From: UBA2166 sp964463965
GTDB lineage: Bacteria > Nitrospirota > Nitrospiria > Nitrospirales > UBA2166
DNA: 64,000 nt
Direction of reading: 5' to 3'
Assembly: GCA_964463965.1 (NCBI GenBank)
Contig: CAYXED010000003.1
Span: 62,001 to 126,000, forward strand
The position numbers and the translations under genes were made by a program. The notes under the pieces are model-generated. The model was given only the letters and a program-made list of their open reading frames with translations. It did not search any database and was not told where the DNA came from. Positions 1 to 9,600 of the stretch are shown in pieces (within the stretch, counting starts at the first letter, position 1; each line of letters starts with the position of its first letter).

Positions 1-1002
1 CAAGAAGATGTTTTCGTTGCAAAAATTTCTTCCGATGGGCGTGATATTGTATATGCCACGTACCTTGGTGGTGGAGGAAAAGATATAGGGCGTGGGATAG
101 CACTTGATGACCTTGATAACATGTATGTTGTTGGGGCTACGCTCTCGAATAATTTTCCTACAACGGATGGTGTGCTGCAGGAAAAACTTGGGTCTCTTCC
201 AAATACCATTGTGAATCGTGATGCATTTGTGTCAAAACTTTCTCCGACTGGAGATTCTCTTCTTTTTTCGACCTACCTGGGTGGGCGAGGGGATGATCGT
301 GGCAATAGTATCGCTGTTGATGATTTGGGCCGTGCGTATATTACGGGCCGAACCACTTCGGAGAATTTTCCTACTGTAGCTTCTCTCCAGTCACAAAAGA
401 GCGGAGATATTCTTGGTGGTGAGATGTTTGTGGCACGGCTTAGTGTAGATGGTGGTGAACTTTCATATTCCACGTATTTGGGGGGTGATGGCGATGATTC
501 TGGTAAATCAATCGCCGTCGATTCTTCTCACAGCGCATATGTTGTGGGAGCAGCACGATCGAATAATTTTCCGACTAACAATTCATTTCAGGAAAACTTT
601 GCTGGGGAGAGTGATGCTGTGATTTTAAAAATTTCCGATAGCGAGCAGTCTAACTTGCCTGATATTGCAGCTGAGCTAACGAAGTTTAAACATAAGGTGA
701 AGGCCTCTGGCGATCAATTGGTGGTCAAGCTGAATCTTCGAAGTTCTCGTGGTGCCAAAACTATTAGTCCGTTCTTTGTGTCGTTGTTCATATCGGACGA
801 CAAGGTTTTTGATGATACAGATCGTCCAGCACGCCAGTCTATTAGAGTTGATTTGCTAGAATCATCAAAGCTAAAATTTAAAGTTAAGCAGCTTGAGCCT
901 CTTTTGGGCAAGTTTGCGATTATTGTGCTTGATGACAGTAATGGGATTACCGAGAGCAATGAGGAAAATAATATTTTTATTCAAGCTATTGAGGTGCAGT
1001 AG
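1..1002 (+). CDS. SBBP beta-propeller/CARDB protein, 3' part only
   Basis: The reading frame is open from base 1, so the gene starts before the window. The visible 333 residues hold three SBBP-type propeller repeats, each with a YxTYLGG core followed by a G-D-D/I-A-V-D turn and a YVVG or YITG strand. After these comes a CARDB-like Ig-type domain over about the last 110 residues, opening at LPDIAAEL and closing with an ESNEENN motif. Proteins of this kind are secreted and their function is unknown; adhesion or surface scaffolding is plausible. The next gene encodes a full-length relative with the same domain order, so the two look like a tandem duplication. Confidence 0.8.
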   Translation, partial: QEDVFVAKISSDGRDIVYATYLGGGGKDIGRGIALDDLDNMYVVGATLSNNFPTTDGVLQEKLGSLPNTIVNRDAFVSKLSPTGDSLLFSTYLGGRGDDRGNSIAVDDLGRAYITGRTTSENFPTVASLQSQKSGDILGGEMFVARLSVDGGELSYSTYLGGDGDDSGKSIAVDSSHSAYVVGAARSNNFPTNNSFQENFAGESDAVILKISDSEQSNLPDIAAELTKFKHKVKASGDQLVVKLNLRSSRGAKTISPFFVSLFISDDKVFDDTDRPARQSIRVDLLESSKLKFKVKQLEPLLGKFAIIVLDDSNGITESNEENNIFIQAIEVQ

Positions 1003-1045
1003 TTGTTCAATCCTTGGAAGGGCTGCTACGTGATTTTGCAAAGAG

Positions 1046-3592
1046 ATGGGTTGTGAAATCTTGAAAAGGAAGGGGTTTAGATCCTTATGGCAGGTTTTTT
1101 TGGGGGTTATCGTATCCTTAGGAGTGTTTCTGGGATACTGTGTCTTAACTGACGCAGCGCATGGATACTCTGCTCAGTTGAGCTCGCTCCATACCCTGCC
1201 TGCGTATTTTACAATCGTTCAGAATGAATCACCTAACTCGTCGGGGGTAATATTTCGTAGTACGCACGCGGAAGGTGCTGCTGTCATGCTTTCTCCCGAT
1301 GCTTCCTTCGTTGCATTGCCAAAGGAGATAGAACCTTTGCCAATGTGGCGAATGCGTCTTCTTGGATCAAATCTCTCTCCAACTCTTGAGACAGTTCCAA
1401 TTAGCGATAGCATCAGTAGTGAGTTTATTGGTGGTGAACCGACGGCATGGCGAACCGGTCTCCAGAATTATGCGCGTGTTTACTACCGTGAAGTTTATCC
1501 GGGTATTGATGTTGTCTACTACAGCCGTGACGGTCGTATTGCATTTGATTTTCTTGTAGAGCCAGGCGTAGATCCTGCGGCTATTGAGATTGTTTTTGAG
1601 TCCGCCTCTCCGCAAATTCTGCCGCCGCCCTTGGAGATAGCGGAAAACGGAGTCTTGAGGGTAGGAACGGGCGCCGCTCTGCTGGAGCTTCAAAAACCGT
1701 TTGTATATCAAGTCGCTAATCAACAGGAGACTGTTATTCCTTCAGCTTTTGTTCTTCAACCTCGTAGCATCATGAATGGTGGGGGTGATGACGTAAGTGT
1801 TGCTTTTGATTTAGGTGATTATGACCTCTCTCAACCTTTGGTGATTGATCCGGTGTTGAGCTATTCAACGCGTCTTGGGGGGTTAACTGGTTTGACTCGA
1901 GGGCGGGATATTGCCGTTGATGCCGATGGGATGGTTTATGTGGTAGGTGAGACATTTGGGGATGTTTTTAGTGTTACCAGTCAAGTCATCTCAGACGTTG
2001 GAGGTAGTGTTGACGTGTTTGTGACGAAGATAGACCCTCGCACCGATGACATTATCTATTCAACCAGGCTAGGAGGTAGTGGTATTGATAAGGGCCTTGC
2101 AATCACGCTTGATGACGAAGGGCGTGTTTATGTTACAGGTAGTACTAGTTCTCATGATTTTCCAGTGCATAATGCTGTGCAAAGTCATTTTTCGGGAGGT
2201 AGTGGAGCTTTTGGAGATGCCTTTGTGTTTGTGTTAGGTACTGATGGGAGTGAGATGATTTACTCAACTTATCTTGGCGGAGATGGGGATGATCTTGCCT
2301 CTGATATTGCTCTTGATGAGAATGGCGTTATCTATGTGACAGGGGAGACAAGGTCGAAAAACTTCCCTGCAAAATTATCATTGCAGGATGTCTTTGGGGG
2401 AGGTCTTGCCGATGGATTTCTTGCATCCATTGACCCAGATGAGTCTTCTCTTGTTTTCTCTACCTTCCTTGGAGGGACTGGTGATGACGTTGCTACCTCA
2501 GTAGCTCTTGATGCTATGGGATTCTCCTATGTCACAGGATATACTGATTCCTTAAACTTTTTAACTTTTCGTCCATGGCAAGGACACAATGGAGGTGGCT
2601 CAAGTGATGCATTTGTCACCAAGGTTAGTCCTAAGGGGGAGGTTGTATATTCCAGTTACCTGGGAGGCAAAGGCACTGACATAGGTAGTGGGATTTTCGT
2701 TGACGATGCTGGGCATGCACATGTTGCTGGAAAGACATTTTCTGATGATTTTCCAGTTATGGGGAATGTTGTGCAGCCTTTTTTTGCTGGGCGTGGGGAT
2801 GGATTTATTAGCAAAGTTTCGCCTGTTGGGGACAAGTTGTTGTACTCAACATATCTGGGGGGAGCGGGACTTGATGAGATTAATGATATTGCAGTTGATG
2901 CTGATCAACAGGCACATGTGATAGGTACTACAAGCTCGTTGGACTACTTTGAGGTTAGGCCGCTACAGGATGAATTTGGGGGTGGCCGGGATGCATTTAT
3001 CACGAAACTTGGGCCAAATGGCGCGAAACTGAAATTTTCAACTTACCTTGGGGCTGAACGTGAAGAGGTTGGGAGTGCGATTACGCTTGATGGGCTTGGT
3101 AATACCTATATTACTGGGATGCTGAGGTCGGCAAATTTTCCCACAGTTGGTACATTTCGAAACCTTTTAGGTCAGGCGAGTGCTGGTGCTGCATTCATAG
3201 GGAAAATTGGTGTTGGGGATCTCGTTGTTAAGGATCTTCCCGATCTTTCGGTGCGGGTTGAGCAAATCAAGTTTGATGTCAAGCCGTTGGGAGATCGAAT
3301 TGTGGTGAAGTTTGTGGTTCAGAATGTCGGAACCTTGGAGGCTTCTCGCCCGTTTGACGTGGTCCTGTTAAGGTCAATTAATAGGCGCCTTGATGATGAT
3401 GATGATGTACTTCAGACATTTACCATCGACTCATTGAAAGCAGGCCTCGAGGTTCGCAAGCGTTTCAAGGTGACGGGTTTAGAGCCTCTCGATGGACAGT
3501 TTGTGATTGTCCATGTGGATGATGGCAATGTGGTTGATGAGATTAGCGAGCTCAACAACACCGTGTTGAGGGCATTTTCCCCCAGTAGGTGA
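1046..3592 (+). CDS. Secreted SBBP-repeat beta-propeller protein with C-terminal CARDB domain
   Basis: The 848-residue protein has a hydrophobic N-terminal segment (about residues 15-37) that fits a signal peptide or anchor. Residues 50-270 form a beta-rich domain with YYREVYPGIDVVYY, of the type found N-terminal to SBBP repeats (DUF7948-like, from memory). Seven SBBP repeats with YSTYLGG-type cores span about 272-735. A CARDB-like domain (about 745-848) ends with an EISELNN motif. The layout suggests an exported surface or matrix protein. It lies 43 bases after a paralogue and probably shares its transcript. No catalytic motif is visible, so the function is unknown. Confidence 0.82.
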   Translation: MGCEILKRKGFRSLWQVFLGVIVSLGVFLGYCVLTDAAHGYSAQLSSLHTLPAYFTIVQNESPNSSGVIFRSTHAEGAAVMLSPDASFVALPKEIEPLPMWRMRLLGSNLSPTLETVPISDSISSEFIGGEPTAWRTGLQNYARVYYREVYPGIDVVYYSRDGRIAFDFLVEPGVDPAAIEIVFESASPQILPPPLEIAENGVLRVGTGAALLELQKPFVYQVANQQETVIPSAFVLQPRSIMNGGGDDVSVAFDLGDYDLSQPLVIDPVLSYSTRLGGLTGLTRGRDIAVDADGMVYVVGETFGDVFSVTSQVISDVGGSVDVFVTKIDPRTDDIIYSTRLGGSGIDKGLAITLDDEGRVYVTGSTSSHDFPVHNAVQSHFSGGSGAFGDAFVFVLGTDGSEMIYSTYLGGDGDDLASDIALDENGVIYVTGETRSKNFPAKLSLQDVFGGGLADGFLASIDPDESSLVFSTFLGGTGDDVATSVALDAMGFSYVTGYTDSLNFLTFRPWQGHNGGGSSDAFVTKVSPKGEVVYSSYLGGKGTDIGSGIFVDDAGHAHVAGKTFSDDFPVMGNVVQPFFAGRGDGFISKVSPVGDKLLYSTYLGGAGLDEINDIAVDADQQAHVIGTTSSLDYFEVRPLQDEFGGGRDAFITKLGPNGAKLKFSTYLGAEREEVGSAITLDGLGNTYITGMLRSANFPTVGTFRNLLGQASAGAAFIGKIGVGDLVVKDLPDLSVRVEQIKFDVKPLGDRIVVKFVVQNVGTLEASRPFDVVLLRSINRRLDDDDDVLQTFTIDSLKAGLEVRKRFKVTGLEPLDGQFVIVHVDDGNVVDEISELNNTVLRAFSPSR

Positions 3593-3689
3593 TGGGTGTT
3601 TTGGTGAAAAATTTACATGCTTTGTTGTCCAGGATGTGTATGGAGGAGTCTGTGCAAAAAATAAAATTGAAAAAAATCGTGAATACAGC

Positions 3690-3718
3690 TTGACAAATAG
3701 TGTGAGGAATACCACAAT
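3690..3718 (+). promoter_or_regulatory. Possible sigma70 promoter for the EF-hand protein gene
   Basis: A perfect TTGACA (3690-3695) is followed after 17 bases by CACAAT (3713-3718), a 4/6 match to the -10 consensus. This would start transcription near 3725 and leave a leader of about 130 bases before the start at 3855. An alternative is the extended -10 sequence TGTGATAAT at 3777-3785, which has no clear -35. Confidence 0.4.
3702..3717 (+). promoter_or_regulatory. CRP/FNR-type palindrome
   Basis: The sequence TGTGA-GGAATA-CCACA fits the TGTGA-N6-TCACA pattern of CRP-family regulators at 9 of 10 arm positions. It overlaps the candidate -10 element, which would suit repression there or activation of a promoter further downstream. 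A near-identical site lies at 19082-19097, and the similarity extends to 22 of 27 bases. Confidence 0.4.
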
Positions 3719-3720
3719 TC

Positions 3721-3812
3721 ACCCTCCCAGCCCCCGAGGGTCTGAGTTTGTTGATGGGTCTGTTGCTGGGAATGTGTGTGATAATCGGTAACAACGAGAT
3801 TGGCGCTCGTTG
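3721..3812 (+). promoter_or_regulatory. Structured leader with nested hairpins
   Basis: Several inverted repeats lie between the promoter and the ribosome-binding site at 3840. ACCCTC (3721-3726) can pair with GAGGGT (3736-3741). As an alternative, CCCAGC (3726-3731) can pair with GCTGGG (3765-3770). A separate 7-bp stem, CAACGAG/CTCGTTG (3792-3798 with 3806-3812), is followed by a U-rich stretch. The first two pairings are mutually exclusive. This could be a stability hairpin, an attenuator, or a weak terminator for the preceding gene. No known riboswitch class is recognised. Confidence 0.3.
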
Positions 3813-3854
3813 ATAGTTTTTATTATTAAACTACCATAGGGAGGTATGGGGGTT

Positions 3855-5210
3855 ATGAAACTAAACCTATATATGTTCGGAATTGCACTGATAGTGCTTG
3901 GTCTCTTGGCGAGTCCAGCTTCTGCGCAGTTCCCAAAGCAAGGTGCCGGATTTGCTCCTGATGCACCAGCTACAATTTTTACTCAGGTTGCCTACTCTGA
4001 CGAAGAAGGCAAGTTGATTGTCTATCACGTATTACGTCCTGGTCCATACTTCACTTCTACCGAGACTGGTACTGTGTATCGGTTTAAAGATAGTGATGGT
4101 AAGGGTTGCGAGCGTTTCCGTCCTGTTTTCGAAGATGGGAGTACTCTCCGTGATGACACGCCAGCATTTGCACAGCTTGGCCCTGGCCTTTCTGAAGCAG
4201 ACAAAGCCCGGCGTACCGTGACAGACGTGTTTTACAGCGGAGACTGTCCAAGCAGAAAAGAACAACCACGCTCTGAGTCTGAAGTCTTAGACCTCGAATC
4301 TTCTGGTGAGGTTGAGTTGGTGCCTGATGTTGATATCGTGAATGCGCCGTCCGTGCCGTCTCCACGCCTGCGACCAGATTGGTCAATGTGGGAAGGTGCT
4401 CCGAATGGGGCAAACCCATTTGACGGTAGTAAGTCATCGCAGAGCATTATGGAAAACGAAGAGATGAAAGATGTCGTCGTCAATGAATCTGGTGACATGA
4501 TTGGTCTTCCTCAGATGCCTCGTCCGCGTCACAAGGGCTTTTCTGAAGGGAAGGGCATGTGGTACGTCACTTATGAAGTTTGTTCCGACGAGCAGTGGTC
4601 AGATACTGGATTCTGTAGTGGTGATGGTGTCAAAGACATTTTCTTCATCCGTTATGGATCCAGCCTTTCTCATACTATGCAGACCAACATTGCATTCGGT
4701 ACGCCATTCCCGAAAGCTGAAGTCGCCTCAGGTAATTCTCCTGCCACTGGCGGAAACTATAGCCCAATTTGGGCTGGTGTCTGTGTAGGTGGAGGCTGGA
4801 CAGAGAACGAAGAGCGTAGTTCGAAGTTTGAAGGTACGGACGCGCCATTCGGACCTGGTGGAGCCAATTGTTTTGGCCCAACCCCTCAGGAAGTGAAAGA
4901 CTTTACTTCTTCGAACAGTTTGACGCTTCCATCTGAGATTTTCCCAGAGGATGATCCTCGACACGGTGCGCAGATTAGAACTTCTGCAGACTTTGCAGAC
5001 CTTGAGGGTATGAATGGCTTTAATCCTACTACGGAGCCTTGGGCTGGGAAGTTAAAAATCATTAACTGCCCGATTTTTGCGGTTGACGTGAACAATGACC
5101 GTAAATTCTCGACAGATGAGTTTTTGACTTTCCCTAACTTTGTGTTAGAACCAAGCCGTGGTGGAAACTTCACCGTCTTTAACCCTGGAAGTCCGTTCTT
5201 GGGTGAGTAA
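3855..5210 (+). CDS. Secreted protein of unknown function with C-terminal EF-hand loop
   Basis: I prefer ATG 3855 because GGAGG at 3840-3844 sits 10 bases upstream; ATG 3846 would be only 1 base from it. The 451-residue product starts with a clear signal peptide ending in ASPASAQF. The mature part is acidic and has scattered cysteines. Near residue 415 lies DVNNDRKFSTDE, a 12-residue loop with D1, N3, D5, S9 and E12 as in a calcium-binding EF-hand. I do not recognise the rest. The strong ribosome-binding site, structured leader and strong downstream terminator suggest an abundant, separately transcribed extracellular protein. It lies two genes upstream of the large multicopper oxidase. Confidence 0.75.
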   Translation: MKLNLYMFGIALIVLGLLASPASAQFPKQGAGFAPDAPATIFTQVAYSDEEGKLIVYHVLRPGPYFTSTETGTVYRFKDSDGKGCERFRPVFEDGSTLRDDTPAFAQLGPGLSEADKARRTVTDVFYSGDCPSRKEQPRSESEVLDLESSGEVELVPDVDIVNAPSVPSPRLRPDWSMWEGAPNGANPFDGSKSSQSIMENEEMKDVVVNESGDMIGLPQMPRPRHKGFSEGKGMWYVTYEVCSDEQWSDTGFCSGDGVKDIFFIRYGSSLSHTMQTNIAFGTPFPKAEVASGNSPATGGNYSPIWAGVCVGGGWTENEERSSKFEGTDAPFGPGGANCFGPTPQEVKDFTSSNSLTLPSEIFPEDDPRHGAQIRTSADFADLEGMNGFNPTTEPWAGKLKIINCPIFAVDVNNDRKFSTDEFLTFPNFVLEPSRGGNFTVFNPGSPFLGE

Positions 5211-5277
5211 CGCGACTGGAATCTTTTTGTCTATTTGGAAAGAACAGTTGTGAGTGTTTTTGAATTGATGTAGGTTA

Positions 5278-5319
5278 GCAGTCGCTGGGCTCTCTCTTAG
5301 CCCAGCGACTGCTTTTTTT
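5278..5319 (+). terminator. Strong rho-independent terminator
   Basis: A perfect 14-bp stem (5278-5291 with 5299-5312) and a 7-base loop are followed by seven T residues (5313-5319). It ends the EF-hand protein transcript. The next gene starts only 27 bases later. Confidence 0.93.
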
Positions 5320-5345
5320 CGTGTGCGCGCATCGGGAAGGGTGAC

Positions 5346-6410
5346 GTGGCGAATTTTTCTGTTTTAACAAAGTTGTATGTTTTGACTTTGCCGGGGGCTT
5401 TTCTCGCTCTCTTCTTCTTTTTCTCTCTGCCAGCACATTCTCAGACTCTCTCAGTAATTATTGTTCCTGATGATCAGCCTACGATTCAGGATGCTGTGAA
5501 TGCGTCGAATCCTGGTACTATTATCATTATCCGTAATGGAACCTATCGAGAGACTGTTACGATTCAGAAGGATGATCTCACGCTCATTGGGTCTGCGGAA
5601 GCTGGGACGACTATCATTGATGGTGGAGAGCTTGTCGATGCGACTGGTATTCATCTCAAAAATGCGAGTCGAATTGAAATTCGAGGACTGCTAGTGCAGA
5701 ACTTTGATGGTTTTATAGGTCCGGGTCCTGGAGACTACCACGCAGGGATTCTTGTCGAAGGGGGGAGAAACAATGTCCTTCGAGATAATCAACTTCGCAT
5801 GAATGGAAGTAATTTGGTACTTGATCGTTCTGACAATAACCAGATTACTGGTAATACAGTGTCTTTAGCGAAACATGCGGGTATTCTGTTAACGAATGGG
5901 AGCGACAATAACGTTCTAAAGGCTAATGTGGCGTACGACAATGATCATCGTCCATTGACTCTTCCCTCATCCGAAATTCCAGGCTGTGGAATTCTGATCA
6001 TGGATGGGTCAAAGGGAAATGCCTTAAAAAATAATGAATTGTTTCGAAATGGGCGTGGAATTATGCTCGAGCATGGTTCAGATCATAATCAAGTGATTGG
6101 CAACATGGTTCACGATAATGTGAAGTTTGGTATTGCGGTGTTTGCTGGAGACAATCCGGCAAAAAATAATGTATTAACCGATAATGTTGCGCTCAACAAT
6201 GCTTTTCGCATTGTGATGGATGGTGAAGGGCGTGTGATTGGAGAGACTGGGTTCGATGAGGGGGCTGATCTCTTTGATGAGCTTGGTGGGATTGATACGC
6301 TGAATGAATGGGACAAAAATATCTCGGAAGCAAGTAATGTGGGGGGAGTTGTTATTAAGTGTCTTCGGAAGGCGCATTGCCATCGGCATGATCGGTTGCC
6401 TTCGCAGTAA
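5346..6410 (+). CDS. Secreted right-handed parallel beta-helix (NosD-like) protein
   Basis: The GTG start at 5346 follows a GGGAAGGG ribosome-binding sequence, and the product opens with a signal peptide (about 1-33, ending PAHSQT). Residues 37-330 show repeated NNxxxxNxxxxN strands typical of NosD/PbH1 beta-helices, beginning with the common opening PDDQPTIQDAVNASNPGT. The family includes carbohydrate-active enzymes and copper-site assembly proteins such as NosD. No catalytic residues can be assigned here. With no promoter-sized gap after the terminator ending at 5319, expression may depend on read-through. A role beside the copper oxidase downstream is possible but unproven. Confidence 0.75.
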   Translation: MANFSVLTKLYVLTLPGAFLALFFFFSLPAHSQTLSVIIVPDDQPTIQDAVNASNPGTIIIIRNGTYRETVTIQKDDLTLIGSAEAGTTIIDGGELVDATGIHLKNASRIEIRGLLVQNFDGFIGPGPGDYHAGILVEGGRNNVLRDNQLRMNGSNLVLDRSDNNQITGNTVSLAKHAGILLTNGSDNNVLKANVAYDNDHRPLTLPSSEIPGCGILIMDGSKGNALKNNELFRNGRGIMLEHGSDHNQVIGNMVHDNVKFGIAVFAGDNPAKNNVLTDNVALNNAFRIVMDGEGRVIGETGFDEGADLFDELGGIDTLNEWDKNISEASNVGGVVIKCLRKAHCHRHDRLPSQ

Positions 6411-6605
6411 TGATTTTGTAGTAGCTGATTTGCAGAATGTATCTGCAGTGCGACTTCACAAGTTGCCTGTGGCTTTTGAGTGCCTGGCTTGTGGTTTGTG
6501 GTCGTGCGTTTGTTTGCGTTTTGCTGAAAAATAATAGTGTATGGGGACTTAGCCAGTGATTAATTTTTATAGTGTAAATATAAGCAGCAAGGAGGAGATG
6601 TAGCT

Positions 6606-9600
6606 ATGAGGAACTGGAACACACGACATCAGCGTCTATGTGGGCTTGGTAGGTTTGCTCTCCTAACCGTGATGGCAAGTATGTTGTTCACGGTTGCTCC
6701 GCAGGGCGTCAATCTGGCAATAGCGGCGGCGGATCCGGAGGCGACAGCGTGTCCAGCAAGTGCGCCAGTGAAAGAATTTAACATTGTTGGCTTCCGAGTA
6801 TCGATCGTCTACAACTCGTTTGGCGATACCGATGCAGTTGGTGCAATGTATGCATTTGTGGGTGAGAAACAGGCAATTCTTGATCAGGTTGCTGCTAACC
6901 CTGGTAAGCCTTCGTGGCGGGTGCAGCCACTGGTTATGCGTGCCAATGTTGGAGATTGTATCAAGATCAATTTTGCTAATGATTTTGATGGTCCGGCGTC
7001 AATCACCTTAAGTCGTGCTAAATACAATCCACTGAACTCTGAAGGTACGAATGTTGGCCGCAATACAGGCAGCGAGGCGGTTCCAGAAGGTGGCAATAAG
7101 ACATACACCTTCTTCATTGAAGACAAGGCCGAAAATGGTGGTGCGTACCATATTCACAATACCGCTGCTCCAACGATTGAAAATGCATATGTTGGATTAT
7201 TTGGTGTGTTAATTGCTGAGCCAAAGGGCTCTGAGTACCTCAGTAGTTATACCGGTGAAGATTTGAATCAGGATGGTGATGGGGGACCTGCGCCTCTCGG
7301 AGGGCGTTGGGAGGCCATTATTGTGCCTTGTAAAGGCGTGGCGCCGGGTGAAAGTACTTCCTGCGACCGCTTGTTTAATTCCCCTGGAGCAGGCCCTGGG
7401 ACGGCAAATCCTGAGTATGCATTTCGCGAACATGTGTTGATTTACCATGACGGGCTAGGAGCTGCCGGTGGTTTTGCTGCGGCAGATGATGAGTTTCCTG
7501 TAGGTACTGGTGTGTCAGGTGGTGTGCCGTGCCCTGAGGATTCAAATGGTTGTACCATTATTGAGACGACGGGGACCGAAGATGAGCCAGTGAAATTTAG
7601 TCCTGCTCCTGGCATTGTGATACCAGTGAAGGGGGCAGGCCTTGTAAATGGTGGGCCTCATGGCCACAATCTCGCTGGGCTGCTTAGTCTCGAGGGTCTG
7701 GCTGGTGTTGAGCAGGGGTCAGTGCCGGATGTTGGTCCTAATACTCTTCCAAACGGTATAGAACTTGCTCCTAGTAACAATAACGTGAGTTTTAATGAAA
7801 CCCGCCTTTTTGGCAAAGCAATCAATTATCGAACTGAGCCTTTTGATGTCAGGGAGAGTTTTGAAACTGACGAATCCCTGAACTATAGTTCGTACTTTGG
7901 TGGTGATGGGTCAATTCCGATTCTTCGTAGCTATTCGGGTGATCCAACTATTTGGCGCTTGGTTCATGGAGGCGGAGAAGAGCATCATATTCCGCATCTC
8001 CATGGCATGCATCGTTGGCCTCGTCAGCCGTATGCAGTTCGTGATCCAGAGTCTGGCAAACATATGACTCAGATGTATATGTTGGGCATCGTAGATCCGG
8101 ATGGTCTGAGTTATACCGAGCAGCTCACCCGCTCTGCTGTGGTACTGAAAAACCGTACTGATAACCCTGTTAAATCACAGGATGCAAGTTTGAATCATGC
8201 AAAGTCGGTTGTTTCTGGAAAGGTTGACGTTGAGATTATTGAGTCCCATACCGTGCGTGATATGGAGCTTGAGTGCGGTGCTGGAAGTTGTGAGGGCGAG
8301 GTAGGTGATTATGTTGATCACTGTCATGTTGCTGATCATTACACGATTGGTATGTGGCATCATTGGCGGGTTACCAATGTTAAACAGACAAATTTATTCC
8401 CCTTGCCTGGGAGACCGGTGCCACCGGAACCGGTTGACTCAATTAAGCTAATTGAGTCTGGTACGACCGTTGATGGGCGGAAGTTTTGTGCTACGGGCGC
8501 AGATGGGTGCCCAGACATTGAGAATGAAGAGTTTGTGAATGTTGATAAGTGGGTTAGACATCTGTTGCCGCCAAAAGGTGTGCCTGTTGGGTGCAGTTTT
8601 GCCAATGCTCGTGCGTGTCCAGAACCGGATACGTCGGTCTCTTGCCCATCCTTAGAAGGCAAGTCCGGGAATCAGTTACTGGCTGCATTAGCGTGTCAGA
8701 TTAAGGGCTATGATCCTGACCATTATGACTATACAAGTCGTACGGTTGGAGGGCAGCCGCTTTACCTGAATGAACCTGATGGACCTACGTTTGAGAATTT
8801 TCCGAACAATCCGAATGGACAAGGTGAATGGGGCGGTATTGGAGACGATCAAGGTAGATTCTCCAACTGGAAAGATACCCCTATTGATATAGGTGGTGAT
8901 GATATTGCCGCAATTCGGGCAAACCTTCCTGGGCCATCCCCTGGGAAACGCCCTTTGCTACTCTTTAATCCTGAGGATGGACGTTTAGCATATCCGCATC
9001 ATCGGCCACATCGTGGCAAACGGCCTCCATTACCTGGTCCGCCGCTCCCTGATGATTCTGGAAGTGCTCATACTGGGGCACCGTATTTGGGTGAGATCAG
9101 TACTATGGCACCAGGCACTGATGCTGTGACTGCACCGAAGTCAGCTTTGGGAACGAGACCTGCGGGGGTCTGTCCTCAAGATGCTCCAGCACGATCATAT
9201 GACATTGTGGCGACTCCGGTGCTTGGACAGGGGGCTGTCTATAATCGCTTTGGCGATCGTGATCCCAATGCTGCGATTCATGTCTTGGCAAATGATGAGG
9301 AGGAGCTCCATGCTGGGACTCGGCAGCCTCATTCATTAGTTGTCCGAGCAAACGTGGGTGATTGTGTGGATATTCAATATCGCAACCATCTCACTGATGC
9401 GAATCCTGTACAGGAAGAGTTTAGTAAAGCGAATATGCATCCACACATGATGCATTTTGATGTTCAGGCTTCTGATGGTGTTATTATTGGTTTTAACTAT
9501 GAACAGTCGATAAGACCATCAGCAGACCCATTTTCTGGTGTCAAGGTTCCTGGATTGAAGGGTGAGAAGGCCTGCTGTGAAGATCGTCCGGCTGCACGCC

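Noticed and set aside
1367..1723. 118-codon open frame on the minus strand inside the SBBP gene
   Set aside because: Opposite-strand shadow of a clear beta-propeller gene; no ribosome-binding site or recognisable domain.
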